This document shows positions 23,066 through 34,530 of a stretch of 64,000 nucleotides of DNA, one piece after another; position 1 is the first letter of the stretch, and each line of letters begins with the position of its first letter. The stretch is from Manduca sexta (lineage: Eukaryota > Arthropoda > Insecta > Lepidoptera > Sphingidae). Position numbers and translations under genes: made by a program. The stretch is taken from positions 17,926,777 to 17,990,776 of the forward strand of contig NC_051141.1 of NCBI RefSeq assembly GCF_014839805.1, written 5' to 3'. The notes under the pieces were generated by a model, which saw nothing but the letters and a program-made list of their open reading frames with translations, was not told the DNA's origin and did no database searches.

Positions 23066-23873
23066 CGAAGAGGACATGATCGCCCATTTTTCATACTGAA
23101 TTGTAATAGTTATAATTTCTTTTTGGACTTTCCGTGGTTACTTTATTTTAATTGACTAATTAATATTTATCGATAACGTACCAGGACAGCAACTGTTATC
23201 TCCTATTTATTAGCTTATTTTATATTTTATATGTGTGTTTGCATTGTCTGGTTCAATCATTTGTGGGATTTGTACATATCCAGTTTTGTAATAAGAAAAA
23301 TATTGTTATTTTTGGTTCCGGTGAAAGTAAATTTTTTAGATTTCTTTCAATTTATTAAATTCCAAAATAGAGACAATTTTACATTATATTATTTACAGGG
23401 ATTTAAAAAAAATGTGTGTAAAAGTCTAAAACCTAATTATGTTTAATATGCATACATCATGATTTGCAAGATTAATTTTTAATATTTATTATGTCGGAGA
23501 TTCAAGTAATTATTGCCTTCTTAATATGTGATATTGTTTATTATGTTGTAAGAAAGCCGAGGATGCGCCAGGGGCGAGGTCTAAACTCCAAGGATATGGA
23601 TGTGCTTCTTCATTGAGAGCGGCTTATAAATGTGCAAAAAATATTCATGTGTTGATTTGTAACTTCTGAACCTTCTGTTGTTTGTTTTAATGGCAGTTTG
23701 AATGTGTCATGTCTTTGTAAAATAATATGGCGAGACTATTGAAACGACAAGGACGTAATTACTTGTATTGTGAAATTAACATTGTTAATGCTTGTAATAA
23801 AAATATAGTGAAAATATATGAACAGGAATCTTGAAATCGTTCTGTTATTGTTTTATATAAGTACTAGCTTTTG
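23066..23873. other. no recognisable gene
   Basis: AT-rich. gtaccaggacagcaactgtt at 23188 resembles the start of the family C core (26700, 28093, 37300). A 71-codon frame at 23231-23446 has no motif. Confidence 0.4.
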
Positions 23874-24341
23874 CCCGCGACTCCGCCAGCGTGGATCAGT
23901 TTTTCCGGGCTAAATGTTTAATAATAGGTACACTATTTATTTCCTCGGGATAGAAAGTTGTCTATGTTCTTCCCAGGGTCTCAAACTAATTCCATACCAA
24001 ATTTCGTCTACATCCGTTGGTAGTTATTCAGTTTAACGCGCTCAGACAGGCAGACAGATGCGGCGAGGGACTTTAATTATCTTTTTTCGAAGTTATTACA
24101 GAAACAATTTCGCCACATATTTCTTTCGTTATTTTAACCGTTTACTCAGTGCACGCGACGGAAGCTTTCAAGAGAAATAAACTTTCCCCGCTTTTTTTTC
24201 ATTACTATTCCGCTCTTGTTGGTCATAGTCTTAAGTGATAAGTGAGCAATCCAATACAAAACAAAATCATTTCGAACCATTAGTTCCTGAGATTAGAGCG
24301 TTCAAACGAACAGACTCTGCAGCTTTATATAATAGTATAGA
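23874..24341 (-). mobile_element. complete non-autonomous Helitron, 468 bp
   Basis: Minus strand. The 5' end TCTATACTATTATATAAAGC is at 24341. The 3' end is ...ccacgctggcggagtcgcgggcaaaaGCTAG, terminating CTAG at 23877-23874 after a GC-rich stem (GGCGGAGTCGC...). The flanking bases are A before TC and T after CTAG on the element strand, the A|T target rule of Helitrons. It has no coding capacity. It also holds the block ccagggtctcaaactaattc (plus strand) that recurs at 59757. Confidence 0.75.
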
Positions 24342-24446
24342 TATAGATTAGCGGGATGATTAAATTGTACATCTAAAGAAAGTCTTAAGATGACTGCATG
24401 AATCCACTGATGATTTTCATTTCCGTCCCGACATATATTTAGAATA

Positions 24447-24642
24447 CTACGTTGTGCCTGCGACTCTGCCCGCGTAAAAAACTTTTCGATGACAATATTT
24501 TGCCGGAATAAAATTGTTTACAGCACTCATGAGAAATAAAGCTTTCTGTAAGTGATTTTTTTACAATATAGTTTACTAGTTCCTGTGATTAGCGCGTTCA
24601 AACTAACAAACTTACCCTTCAGATTAGTGATATTAATGTAGA
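24447..24642 (-). mobile_element. short decayed Helitron
   Basis: Same family as 23874-24341 and lying just beyond it: 3' part ctacgttgtgcctgcgactctgcccgcg (plus strand; CTAC in place of CTAG) and 5' part cgcgttcaaactaacaaact...gtaga. About 196 bp, with a large internal deletion. Confidence 0.5.
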
Positions 24643-24724
24643 TATTTATAGGACCAAAGCATAATATTAGATATGGATACAAAAAGTTTATTATATAGGT
24701 TTTTTAAAGGCTTGGAAACACTGG

Positions 24725-24925
24725 ATGTCTGTGATCGATTTCTATCCTCACTCGCCGTTGCTAGGCAACTATCAACATGGCCGCGCACCCTTCGTTCCTC
24801 ACCCCTTGCATTCTGCATTAGTGTGCCGTATCAATTGCACACAAATAATTTTCCGAGAAAGGCTCTTCAGTAGTCATGCTTTCCCAATGTATTTTATCGG
24901 AATTTTGCCTTTTACCGAGACCTTT
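24725..24925 (+). repeat. family A repeat, full copy
   Basis: GTTGCTAGGCAAC at 24757-24769, then caacatggccgcgcaccctt, cctcaccccttgcattctgc, attagtgtgccgtatcaatt, gcacacaaataattttccga and gtagtcatgctttcccaatg. This is the copy with the best preserved middle. Confidence 0.7.
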
Positions 24926-25084
24926 TCATATTTTCAAACATATTTTTATCTAATAAATTTTATTCCTTCATTTTTTAGATTTTTTTAGCAATATAAGCTT
25001 TGCTATGTTTGTATTGTGTTTTATTCATAAAACCAAATCAACCCTAATTTAAGAATTGGGTTAGAAAAACAAAAGCCATCATTT

Positions 25085-25165
25085 TTTTCCACACAAGATT
25101 CGAACCCAGGACCACGGAGCGGTGTCGTTCCGCGCACACAATATAAAACTACGCCACTGAGATAA
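25085..25165 (-). mobile_element. tRNA-like SINE head, minus strand
   Basis: Minus strand: ctcagTGGCGTAGTTTT (A-box-like) and, about 45 bases on, GGGTTCGAATCTTG (B box GTTCGAATC). The body beyond is short or truncated. Resembles the head of the SINE at 8805-9085. Confidence 0.45.
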
Positions 25166-25399
25166 TCTTTAGCATTCAAAAGTCTTAGAAAGCGCCTGTA
25201 ACTTGGAATTATATATTGCTAATAACTCCATCACCTTATATCTCACGATGCAGAACGGAGTAGGAAACAAGAAAACACCTTCATCACATTTTATTATAGG
25301 ATCTGGAATTCAAAATAATTAATTAATCTTTATCTTATATATTATAAATTATTCTTTTAATACGTAATACTTCGGCATCAATATGCTGCGATGCTGACT

Positions 25400-25745
25400 A
25401 TCATATGAATTACACACACAGAAAATTGTCCCAGAATCATAAAATCCTGAAATCGGTGGAAATACCTCCTCTGATTTCATGTGTTCCTAGTGCATTTCTC
25501 GGATTTTAGTACTTATACATATTTTTAACGACTTCGATTGCAACATTATTATGCTAACTACATTGCTAAATAGAAATATAGCGTTTTATATAATGCTAGT
25601 GAATTTAGAAGCGTATCCTATTCACTTTAAAATGTTGATTGCGTGACATAGAATTGACAATATGCACAAAGAATTGTCACATAAAATCTCCTCGGTAGTC
25701 ATGTTTGCCCAGTACATTTTGTGGAATTATTGTTCGGAATTTGGT
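25400..25745 (+). repeat. two partial family A copies
   Basis: 25470-25520: aaatacctcctctgatttca, tgtgttcctagtgcatttct, cggattttagtacttatac. 25665-25740: gcacaaagaattgtcacata, aatctcctcggtagtcatgt. Both lack the GTTGCTAGGCAAC core. Confidence 0.55.
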
Positions 25746-26654
25746 TGCTGAAAAACTTTTCCCAGACTTCTCGCTAAATATATTTTAATCTTATTTATTT
25801 ATTTATATTGACTACCACTTATCTATATGTCAACTCCTAATAGATGGCAAAGAATTATTGTATTTAGCGCTAAACATAATTTAGTATCAACTTGTGCAAG
25901 CCAGGTAAAAATATAGTATAAATTTGGCATTTATTTTGTAAATTATAGTGAGTCCTGCCTTTAGTCGTGCTTAACAAAGAGGGAATGTTTAAATATTGCA
26001 TGTTTGTCTGGATATGACTGTATTTTATTAGAAGACTATTTGGTATCCTGCCTCTGGTCTATATTTGGAATAAGTACTGAGCGTTATATGTCACTTAGAA
26101 AAAATAAAAATACTTCACGAAATGAAAAGTATGACTGAGGCTAAATATATATTTATACCACCGATAAGGATTTCATTGAAAAGTTAATCATAAACCATGA
26201 TAAAGTATATTTCATGTTCATCTTAAATATTGGATTCGTAAAAGATACTTCGGTGAGATTTCCGATAAGAAAATCAAAACTTGGTATGAGAATTTCGAAA
26301 TAGTTAAAACAGAGAAAGCGGCCCCTCTCCCTAATAATTATATGCCAAAGAAAGAAAAAAAACATCTTTTTTCCAGACTCCTTACAATAAATACATCTTA
26401 ACACAAAATTGGTCAGGGAAACCAACTCATCTCCAGCTTGTAAAATAAAGATGCAAATTTATGTATGTATTATGCAATTTGTGTTTTAAATGTAATCAAT
26501 TTTATTATTAATTATTTTTTTATTAATTGTTGATTGATGTTTTCCATTAAAATTTTCAAATAATTGATTTTTCACACTCATAAAAATTACGCGATGGCGT
26601 AGCATACATGCTACAAAAATGCTACGATAGCACGCTATAAAAGCATACTTCTTT
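25746..26654. other. no recognisable gene
   Basis: AT-rich. A 90-codon minus-strand frame (26153-26425) is hydrophobic by composition and has no family motif. Confidence 0.4.
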
Positions 26655-26770
26655 GTTTACTTTTGGAATGCAAACAGGTTGCAGCCACGTGGATAAACAC
26701 CGCTACTGTACCAGGACAGCATAACAAGTGGAGAGTTAAACAGCGGTGCGAAACGCATATTTGTTGTTCG
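26655..26770 (+). repeat. family C repeat core
   Basis: gcaaacaggttgcagccacgtggataaacaccgctac (in part), ccaggacagcataacaa. Near-copies at 28045-28115 and 37260-37325. Confidence 0.6.
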
Positions 26771-28000
26771 GTTAATACTTATAAGGGCTTGTGTTAGAAC
26801 CTCTGTAGAATTAGAAAAAGAAATTTAGAATGTGTTACAGCCTAATTTGGAATTATTGGTTTGCCATATTACTATTGGACTACGCTTTCTAGCCTTTCAA
26901 TCATATATTTATTTATTTAAACATAAGCCTGGCTTTGTTTTTATTTCTATAAAACCTAACAATAAATACATGGTCCAGCAATGGTTTATAAAAATATTTA
27001 TTATTAATAATTAATATTTTTATTAGTTGCACAACAAAATAGCAAAATTAAATATTTATTTTTCTACAATAGTAAAAATCAATTCCAATCGCCTATTTTT
27101 AATATTTGTACAGGTGGTCTCAACCAGACATTTTATCCAATACGAAGGAGTTCTTGTAAAACACGCATGCGTATTGGCGTAGTGAAGATGTTTTTTTTCA
27201 GACATGGGGTCGCATCAAGTATTGATCGCATCTGAGCCGTACGTTACAAGGAATTCATAACCTTAAGAAGTTGGATGTGGAGACTACACTCCGAAATTTC
27301 AACGTGCGACATTTGTCGTACTATCCAATGATTTATTGAAATTTCATGACGTCGAATGTATTTGTGACATTGTTAATTGCTCGAATGGATCCTTCAATTG
27401 TATATTAGTATTAATAGAAATATATTAAATACAATTGTCTAGTTATAATGCTCGTTAACGAGTAAGTAGAAACAATTATAGCTCTAATTAATTAAGTATA
27501 GCGTATTAAGTAATATCTCAACACTAATTCAACGAAGCTGCACATGCATTGATGTGCAAACACACTTCTCGTGCATTTATGTGCACTATGAAGACCGAAG
27601 TAAAAATCATTATATTATTATTTTATTTTATTTGATTTACTTACTTACTTTATATACTACTTTTATACATGTTGTGCGTAGCAAGAAAAATTCAGAGGTC
27701 ATGCCTTAAATGAATTATGAATAATATCAATTTTCAATTAAACGTAATAAATAAATTATAATTTAGGTTGTCGAAACAAATGGCAGCCATTTCACGTTAT
27801 GACATAATTTTTTTTCAACTTAAAAGTGCATGGTTTAACATTTATAAATGATTGTTATTATTTATCATTAAGATTCTATTTCTTTGTGCTTATTGGTGGT
27901 GTTACAAAAATCTGTCTGTATTTCCTATGTGTAGCGCCACAAATGCTACAACACTCTTTTTTTGTTTTGTGACCGATAAAAGAGATTGTTTACAGTGCGT
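26771..28000. other. no recognisable gene
   Basis: AT-rich. 27540-27595 has tgcacttctcgtgcatttatgtgcac-like words also seen at 38145. Otherwise nothing. Confidence 0.4.
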
Positions 28001-28150
28001 TTCCTTGGCTTTATGAAAATGTTCATGTTTTGTTTACATCGAAGATGCAACAGGTGCCAGCCACGTGGATAAACTCTACCATAGTACCAGGAAAGCATAA
28101 TAAACAGAGAGCTAGGTCTTGTTTCAAAACGCGAGTTAGGGCATATTCAG
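28001..28150 (+). repeat. family C repeat core, second copy
   Basis: gatgcaacaggtgccagcca, cgtggataaactctaccata, gtaccaggaaagcataataa, matching 26680-26750 and 37260-37325. The tRNA-like block at 28860 also has a counterpart downstream of the 37260 copy. Confidence 0.6.
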
Positions 28151-28699
28151 TTTTGTATATCCGTATCACATTATAATTATCATACCCGCTACGCTCTATA
28201 TTATCTTGTTTATAATATATTATTTTAGTAATAATAAATAACAGTCGGAACTGAAAAACGATGTGGATATTTTATTATTCAATAAGTACTTTCGAAATCC
28301 GCTTGGGGCGGTGATAATTTCTCATACTCATTCATACGCATAAAATTTTAGCATTGTAAGCGTTGTTATAATAAACAGCAATTATTTAGTCCATTGAGTA
28401 AACTATTTGGATTAAAAAAATGTTTCAGACAGCAATCTATGTAATAGATTCTCACAAATTCTGTCGCGTTGGGATCTGCCCGCCACCCAATAGAGGGCAC
28501 CACGGCTGAATTACATCGCGCTATCATTATTTGCAACGCTGGATACTACTCATCTGAAGAACACACGAATGTTACGGGGTAGAGTAAGTACTAAGCACAT
28601 ATTCTTGGTGAATTTTTGTAGATGCTCTGTGGAAGAGCGTCATATTATATTGAAAATTAACAACAATATGCGAAATGATGGATCATAAGCAGACTGCTC
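28151..28699. other. no recognisable gene
   Basis: AT-rich; 28440-28510 is slightly GC-richer. No frame or motif. Confidence 0.4.
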
Positions 28700-28859
28700 G
28701 GCCGTTAGGAAACTGATCTAGGTGTTATAACTAAAGAGTAACAACTACAATAATAAGTTATTTGAAAAAAACATCTAACATAATAAAGCTCGCTTTCCTG
28801 TGACGAAATCGTTTTGCAACGAAAGCCATGGCTTGTTTTGGGAACGCTTTTAATATAAT

Positions 28860-28940
28860 GGTCCCGTGATGTAATACGGATAGCACACTAGACCAGTCTC
28901 TGGCTGGCTAGAGGGCCGAGTTCAAGTCTCGGTGGGACAA
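28860..28940 (+). tRNA. tRNA-Gln-like pseudogene within family C repeat
   Basis: Acceptor GGTCCCG pairs with TGGGACA (6 of 7), followed by A and a genomic CCA at 28941-28943. The T arm CCGAG-TTCAAGT-CTCGG is perfect and holds the B box GTTCAAGTC. The D-arm side (tgatgtaatacggatagcac) resembles tRNA-Gln. The anticodon arm is disrupted: no clean 5-bp stem with a 7-base loop can be drawn, so an isotype cannot be read. The encoded CCA and a decayed homologous block at 37480-37570 indicate a repeat-borne tRNA relic. It is not a working gene. Confidence 0.55.
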
Positions 28941-28943
28941 CCA

Positions 28944-29679
28944 CATTTTTGCTATTAATTTTTAATAAAGTAATCCTTCATTTTTAATATGTTTTAATTT
29001 TGTTTTAAAAATTTCTACATAAAAAACTATATATATGTACAAAAATAAATCAAATAGGCTAACCATATTAGAGCATGACCCAGCAACGATCAAGTTAATG
29101 AACTTATTCGCAATATTACAACAGATTGATTAAATAATTATTATATTCAGTTATTTTCTGGTGGCTGTTATTTTTGTGTTCCTTTTATAGGTATTTAGGT
29201 ATTTATTGTTTTTTTTTGCATAGTTACCTCACTACGAAATAAACTCTCGTGTCAGTAAAACATCTTTTACTTAACTTTATTCATTACTTAGGTCAGTTTT
29301 GATGAAAGTAGCGAGACTTAAGGGCCAGAAGCGAAACAGCAGATCCCAAAAGTTCAGAATCAAAATAAGAAAGCATATTATAAAAAGAGAAGGCCTAGTT
29401 TATATTAGGAGCTAGATGGTCTAGAGGCTATTAAATGAACGCAATTCGAAACCCTAAGGTATTGGGGCGATACAGATTTGTCAAAGTAAAAAGAAACTGC
29501 AGGTATAATAAAAACCAAGGAACAAGAAAAGAAAAAAAGACAAGACTTTCTAGTTCTGCTGATCTGATGAGGAAATGACTTAGTATAAACGACTTCTTAG
29601 ATTAGGGCAATGCATTATAACACCTACTTCATTTTAGGAAGTATTACCAAATATTTTCGTCGGATATATCTCTGAAGAT
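28944..29679. other. no recognisable gene
   Basis: AT-rich flank. 29290-29600 could hold decayed upstream parts of the RTE-like LINE, but no motif is clear. Confidence 0.4.
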
Positions 29680-30105
29680 GAAAGTGTTCACCGAGTGCGT
29701 CCTCTACGTAATAACGGAGACGAGACGTGGACACCGACTGTGGCGCTAATTCACAAGCTTAAAGTCGCTCAACGTGCGAGAAAGAGCTATGCTCGGAGAC
29801 TCTCTGAAGGACAAAATTCGGAACGAAATGATCCAAGGCTAACGACATAGCTATGAAAGTTAGTAAGTTTAAGTTGCAATGGGCTGGCCACATATGTCGC
29901 AGAAATCAGAATAGATAACCGCTGCAGTAAGCGTGTTCTGGAGTGGAGACCGCGTCTTGGCAAACGTAGCGTGGGACGCCCTCTGGCCAGATGGTGGTAC
30001 GATTAGCACAAGAAGGCCGGTAGCAAATAGACGCATAAAGCAACAGACCGGGCTCCGTGGCATACTTTGGGAAAGGCTTATGTCCAGCAGTGGACTGCAA
30101 CGGGT
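29680..30105 (+). pseudogene. RTE-like LINE, C-terminal part of ORF2
   Basis: Pieces in three frames follow the family's C-terminus: MKVFTECVL, ETWTPTVALIHKLKVAQR, MLGDSLKDKIRNEMIQ, KVSKFKLQWAGHICRRNQNR, then VLEWRPRLGKRSVGRP-like bases, and finally WRG/LGKGLCPAVDCNG-like bases just before the tail. Order and spacing are right, with frequent frameshifts. Only the last 140 or so codons remain, the 5' truncation expected for LINEs. Confidence 0.75.
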
Positions 30106-30123
30106 TGATGATGATGATGATGA
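30106..30123 (+). repeat. (GAT)n 3' tail of the RTE-like LINE
   Basis: Six GAT-type triplets directly after the coding end. RTE-clade elements end in short microsatellites instead of poly(A). Confidence 0.75.
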
Positions 30124-30654
30124 CCTACTTTAAGATGAGTATCATTAAAAGATGCGACATTGTTCTTTATTCTCATTGAGTTTTGATTTTCTTTTTGTAT
30201 AAAATGGGCTTGTTACTTTATACTTGGTGTTGTTTTTCATAGAAGTTAAGATGTGTTACAGTATGTTTAAAATATAAGAAGGGAGTGTTGACAAATTATA
30301 TAGAGACTGGAGAGATGAGTGCAAGCTATCTGAGGGCAGATGTGAGAACAGTGGCCGAATGAAGGATGATCGAAACGCACCATAACTAGTGCATAAAACG
30401 GAGTGTGTGTGTAATGATTGAGCGATAAAGACGAAATTTGAATGATTCAAAAATAAAAAAGTAGGTTTATTGTGACTTTTAAAAATATAAAAAATATAAA
30501 AAATACAATTGCCAGATTGTATAAAAAAAAAACATAAGGTGAAAGAATTACACAATTGAAACACAACGTAATGAACTTACAAGGGACTGTAAAACTAGAA
30601 TCGAGGAATAGAACAAAAAGACTGCACATGCACGCACAACGACCCGTCTTGGTA
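30124..30654. other. no recognisable gene
   Basis: AT-rich. Minus-strand frames of 60-102 codons are hydrophobic by composition only. Confidence 0.4.
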
Positions 30655-30960
30655 CGGGCTAATTGCGGAAAAGGAGCCCCTCAACAGGCCTGACATAACT
30701 ATTGTCAAAAACGCTGTAGAATAGTGTATCTCGTAGATATAGCCATTAATAACACTCGCAACATCCCATCAAAACACAAAGAAAAAATAGCAAAGTATAC
30801 GGACCTAACAATAGAACTCAAGACGCAATGGAACGCAACAACTTTTATAAATAGTTATAGGGTATAGACTCATCGTAATTTCTTCCACCGGCGTCACACC
30901 CAAGTCACTCCACGGTATTCTCAGCACAATAAATATCCACCCTCACCTTCATCCTTCTAC
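30655..30960 (+). pseudogene. LINE C-terminal fragment, different clade
   Basis: NRPDITIVKNAVE is followed by two stops and then VDIAINNTRNIPS, KHKEKIAKYTDLTIELKTQW, matching the C-terminal word chain (RPDI..., LIDIAxPxxxN, EKxxKYxDLxxExxxxW) found in several non-LTR retrotransposon families. The clade is not certain; R4/Dong-like or R2-like are possible. Everything upstream is missing. Confidence 0.65.
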
Positions 30961-32145
30961 AGAAAACCGTTATTCTAAATACTTTTCGCATTGTCCAAAA
31001 ATTTCTTTTTCATAATATTTTCGTAATATGCATTTAGTTTAGGCTTGTACTAACCATACATCCAGATAGGAGGATGAAAAAATGGGGTTTAATTCAAAAC
31101 AGATTTCGGGTCAATAACATTGTCGTGTCGAGAGAGACAGGTGGTAATATGTACCGTGAAAATAATGTTAAACATTATGAAAATTTCACAAATAATATTG
31201 AAGAAGATATTTTAAAAATAAAAACGCACCTAAGATTGAACTAAACGAGGAGGACCACGTTTTGTCCACTCGAATTTCGACGACGTTATTACTTTCTATC
31301 AACGAGCGAGTAATTTAAAATTTGATAATATAAAAAAAATTAATACCTCCATATGTAAAGTCTTATGAAGCAGAATAAAAAAAAATGTTATAATGTGACT
31401 ATGACATCATGAAAGAATATTTTGAATATAGGGGCCACTCATACCAGTTCAGCTATAACGCAAGATTATGGGACCATTGTAAATACAAGAAAGATCTGTG
31501 TTGGGATTTCACAACAAGTTTCTGTAAGCTTTATTTTCCAGAATATGAGAGAGTGGATAAACAGTGCACATTAATAGTGTTAATTGTCACTAGACTTGGT
31601 AGAAACGAAAAAATCAACAATAAAATAATAAATATTTATCATGTCCTCCACACATTCTAGCAATGAATATCAGTCATATGTACCAACTTTGAATTGATAC
31701 TCAAAAATTACACTTAAATAACGAATTTAATATTAAATTAATTCAATATAAAGATATTAAATTTTCAACATATATAACAATAAAGAATATATCAGTATGT
31801 TTATAGAAAGCTTTACACGATGAAGGTAATAGTAGTACAACAATTATATGAATATAGACGAATTTTATGGAGCTGATCACACGTTGTGCCTTGTCCGTTT
31901 TAATTGTGTATGGAAACAATATGGTCGACGAGGGAGTTATTGCGGCTACTGCTATTTATTTAATGGCGTATTATGTGAACAAAGATATCAACATCATAGC
32001 GCAGCCAAGCACTTTAGATTTGTGCAGAAAAACCGACAACGCTCCGAAATAAAACAATCCCAGAGACTGCGAGTTGTGACAAGCTGCGCCAAATGAGTTC
32101 TTTACACGTGGGCACTTGCCGTTACTCAGCTCACTCAGCAATCGA
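30961..32145. other. unassigned, with two open frames
   Basis: 31409-31660 (83 codons, ATG) has Cys, Tyr and Trp residues but no motif I recognise. 31848-32096 (82 codons) and an overlapping frame at 31867-32052 lie just upstream of the R1-clade fragment and may be decayed parts of its N-terminal half; this is a guess from position only. Confidence 0.3.
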
Positions 32146-33499
32146 CACCAAGTGATGGCAAGGCAAATATGCGGCAAACTGGCTCGCCAAGACCTTTTAC
32201 CCAGACGACCTCCCGGAAGAGGATAACGAAGACCACCGCCGCACCAAAGAAACGGCAGAGAAAGTGAATGAATGGAGAAATGATGAAAATCATGATCCTC
32301 CATTCACTAAGCACGAACTGCAGGTCGCGCTGGCGGGCTTTCATCCAAAGAAGGCGCCCGGGTCTGATGGACTGACGTCCGATATCTGTGAGCGGGCGAT
32401 CGCCCAGGACCAGGATTCTTTCCTATCACTGGCAAACAAGTGCCTAGAGTTGGCCTGCTTCCCGGAAATCTGGAAGCAGGCCGCGATGACTACACAACAG
32501 CCAATAGGGCGGTGTCCCTCAATTCGGCCCTGACGCTCGCGGGAATATTGCCCCTTTATATAAGGGTGCGAGAAGCTGCACTCTTATATGAGACCAAAAG
32601 GGGATATTCCCAGCGCGTGATAGGAGACATGGAGATGGAGCGTCCTGAGGCCTTCTCCAGCCTCAAACATCCGGCGAGTCGAGAAAGCTGGCGCTTCCAG
32701 TCTGGTGGAGGGTGCAGAAGTGGCACAGTACACACAAGGCTGCATAAATATCTATACAGACGGCAGCAGAATAGATGGCAAAGTTGGGGCCGCACTGTCC
32801 GTATGGGGGCCGCAGGTTTAACATCCTCAGCGACTCTAGAGCGGCCCTAGAGACGGTCTCCAGAGGAGACTTCCTCCATCCCCTAGCGTTCAATATTAAC
32901 AAAAAATTAGACCAAATTAAGGAATGCGGCAAAATACTTAGCATATTTTGGATAAAAGCACACGCAGGGATGGAGGGAAACGAGAGGGCCGACGAGCTCG
33001 CCAAAGATGCGGCCCTTAAGCTAAAAGTCCGACCGCACTATGCCAGCGGCCCGTTCTTGTTCGCAAAGCGACTCATATACGTCAGGAGTCGCTCTGCGAA
33101 TGGGGTGAACGTTAAGCGCAAGAAGACACAGCCTCAACTACAAAGATGCTTTTCCCAGACGCGGTGGCTGCGTACAGTGTCGTGAGGAAAATCCCTATAG
33201 ATTCAACCCTCACCAAAATATTCACGGGACACGGCGGGTTCTCCGCGTACCTAAACCGATTTAAGTGCAAGGAGAGCCCGGCGTGTCCGTGCGACAATGA
33301 AACCCCAGAGACAGTCCAACACATAATCGTAGAATGTCCAATGTTTGGAAAAGAGAGGTATACAACCGAGTGTGAGATAGAGACTAAAGCAGATATAGAT
33401 AATATACCGATGATATTAATAGACAAGCACAAGAGACCAAAACTACTAGAATTTATGAATAGAGTAAGCAAAATAGTTATAACTAGAAATAAGCAATAA
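32146..33499 (+). pseudogene. R1-clade LINE ORF2 with internal deletions
   Basis: RT start, 32146-32490: WLAKTFYPDD, FTKHELQVALAGFHPKKAPG, SDGLTSDICERAI, CLELACFPEIWKQA. Most of RT is then missing. 32500-32600 in another frame: NRAVSLNSALTLAGILPLYI, RVREAALLYETKRG, a word chain typical of R1-type elements. RNase H: INIYTDGSRIDGKVGAAL near 32745-32800 and ILSDSRAALETVS...WIKAHAGMEGNERADELA at 32832-33000. C-terminal knuckle at 33275-33345: C-x-C-x(11)-H-x4-C (CPCDNETPETVQHIIVEC). The frame closes at 33499. At least three deletions or frameshifts; not functional. R1-clade LINEs often have specific insertion targets; none is visible here. Confidence 0.8.
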
Positions 33500-33640
33500 C
33501 AAAACTTGTGTTAAATTTTAAGATTATATTTTAGTTTTAAATACAGTAGGAAAATAAACCAAAAGCAATAACATGTAAAATAGTTGTAAGGTATAATAAA
33601 AAATAAAGATAAAAAACAGGCCTTATTCTAGAAATAGGGG
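33500..33640 (+). other. probable 3' UTR and A-rich tail of the R1-clade LINE
   Basis: A-rich sequence ending in aataaaaaataaagataaaa. The exact 3' edge cannot be fixed without a second copy. Confidence 0.4.
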
Positions 33641-34455
33641 AACATAAGGAAAAAAAATATTCTGTCCATCAGTTACTGTTAGCCTTTAGTTTGCAACCCT
33701 CGGTCAACGTATATTGTCGGCTTAATTAGTGTCTTAACATACATGTGGCTGGGGTGTTTGAATGATATAAAAGGTAAATATTGTAGAAAATGTAAAATTT
33801 GCAAAAAAATCGTATCAAGTGCTTCCACATTACTAAAGAAGCGCCGAAGACCTTAGTGGATATTTACGAAATGCAACAATAAACGACTGCAAGGCGACTC
33901 ACTAAACGTTATTGGACTATTTGTCGTTCTCTTTATGAAGTGGACCACAATACCAATCTTCGGTCTGAGTGGATGATCTATGCACACAATTTAATGAAGA
34001 TCTTTTATTCATAAAGGTGCATTTTGTAAAGTAAATCTTTGTTAATAAAGATGCGAGGGCAAGCTCGATGGCTTGATGTCAAAAATTGTAATTTACAAAA
34101 ACCTTCTGGAACCACCACAAAAAAGTTACATAAATTCTGTACTTGAAAACCATTGCCAACCTTCAGGGTCAGCTTAACAATCACTCACTATCGTATTAAA
34201 TAAATGCTGTAAAACTGAGCACAGATGCATTTAACAAGAGAAACATATTAAATGTAATATTATTTGTTATTTAGCATTTCAGGTGATTGGCGTTTGAGAG
34301 ACATATTTTATTAGTTAACGTCATTCACATTATATATTTTAAACGATTAAATCCACCCCGCACAAAGGAGTTCGTAAAGTATAAAAGGAGTTCGCTATTA
34401 TTGCTTAGTTAAAGGTCATCATGAATGCTGTGATATTGTTATAGCGGTCTTAGTA
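33641..34455. other. no recognisable gene
   Basis: AT-rich. aaaggagttcg occurs twice (34364 and 34385). No frame or motif. Confidence 0.4.
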
Positions 34456-34457
34456 TT

Positions 34458-34530
34458 TTGATGCTCGTTGGCTCAGTTGTCACGTGTCAGAGTACTAGAG
34501 TTGGAACCCGTGAGGTTTAAATCCGATAAA
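34458..34530 (+). mobile_element. tRNA-like SINE head
   Basis: ctcgtTGGCTCAGTTGT (A box) and gaGGTTTAAATCCG (B-box-like) about 40 bases later. The pair has tRNA spacing. The 3' body is not recognisable. Confidence 0.45.

Noticed and set aside
28860..28940. Functional tRNA-Gln gene
   Set aside because: The anticodon arm cannot fold normally, the acceptor has a mismatch, CCA is encoded and the block recurs in a repeat.
29869..30133. 64-66 codon frames on both strands as small genes
   Set aside because: They are off-frame readings of the RTE-like LINE C-terminus; one ends in Asp residues only because of the (GAT)n tail.
31409..31660. 83-codon frame with ATG as a host gene
   Set aside because: No motif, AT-rich codons with no sign of selection, no promoter or splice context; reported only as an open frame.
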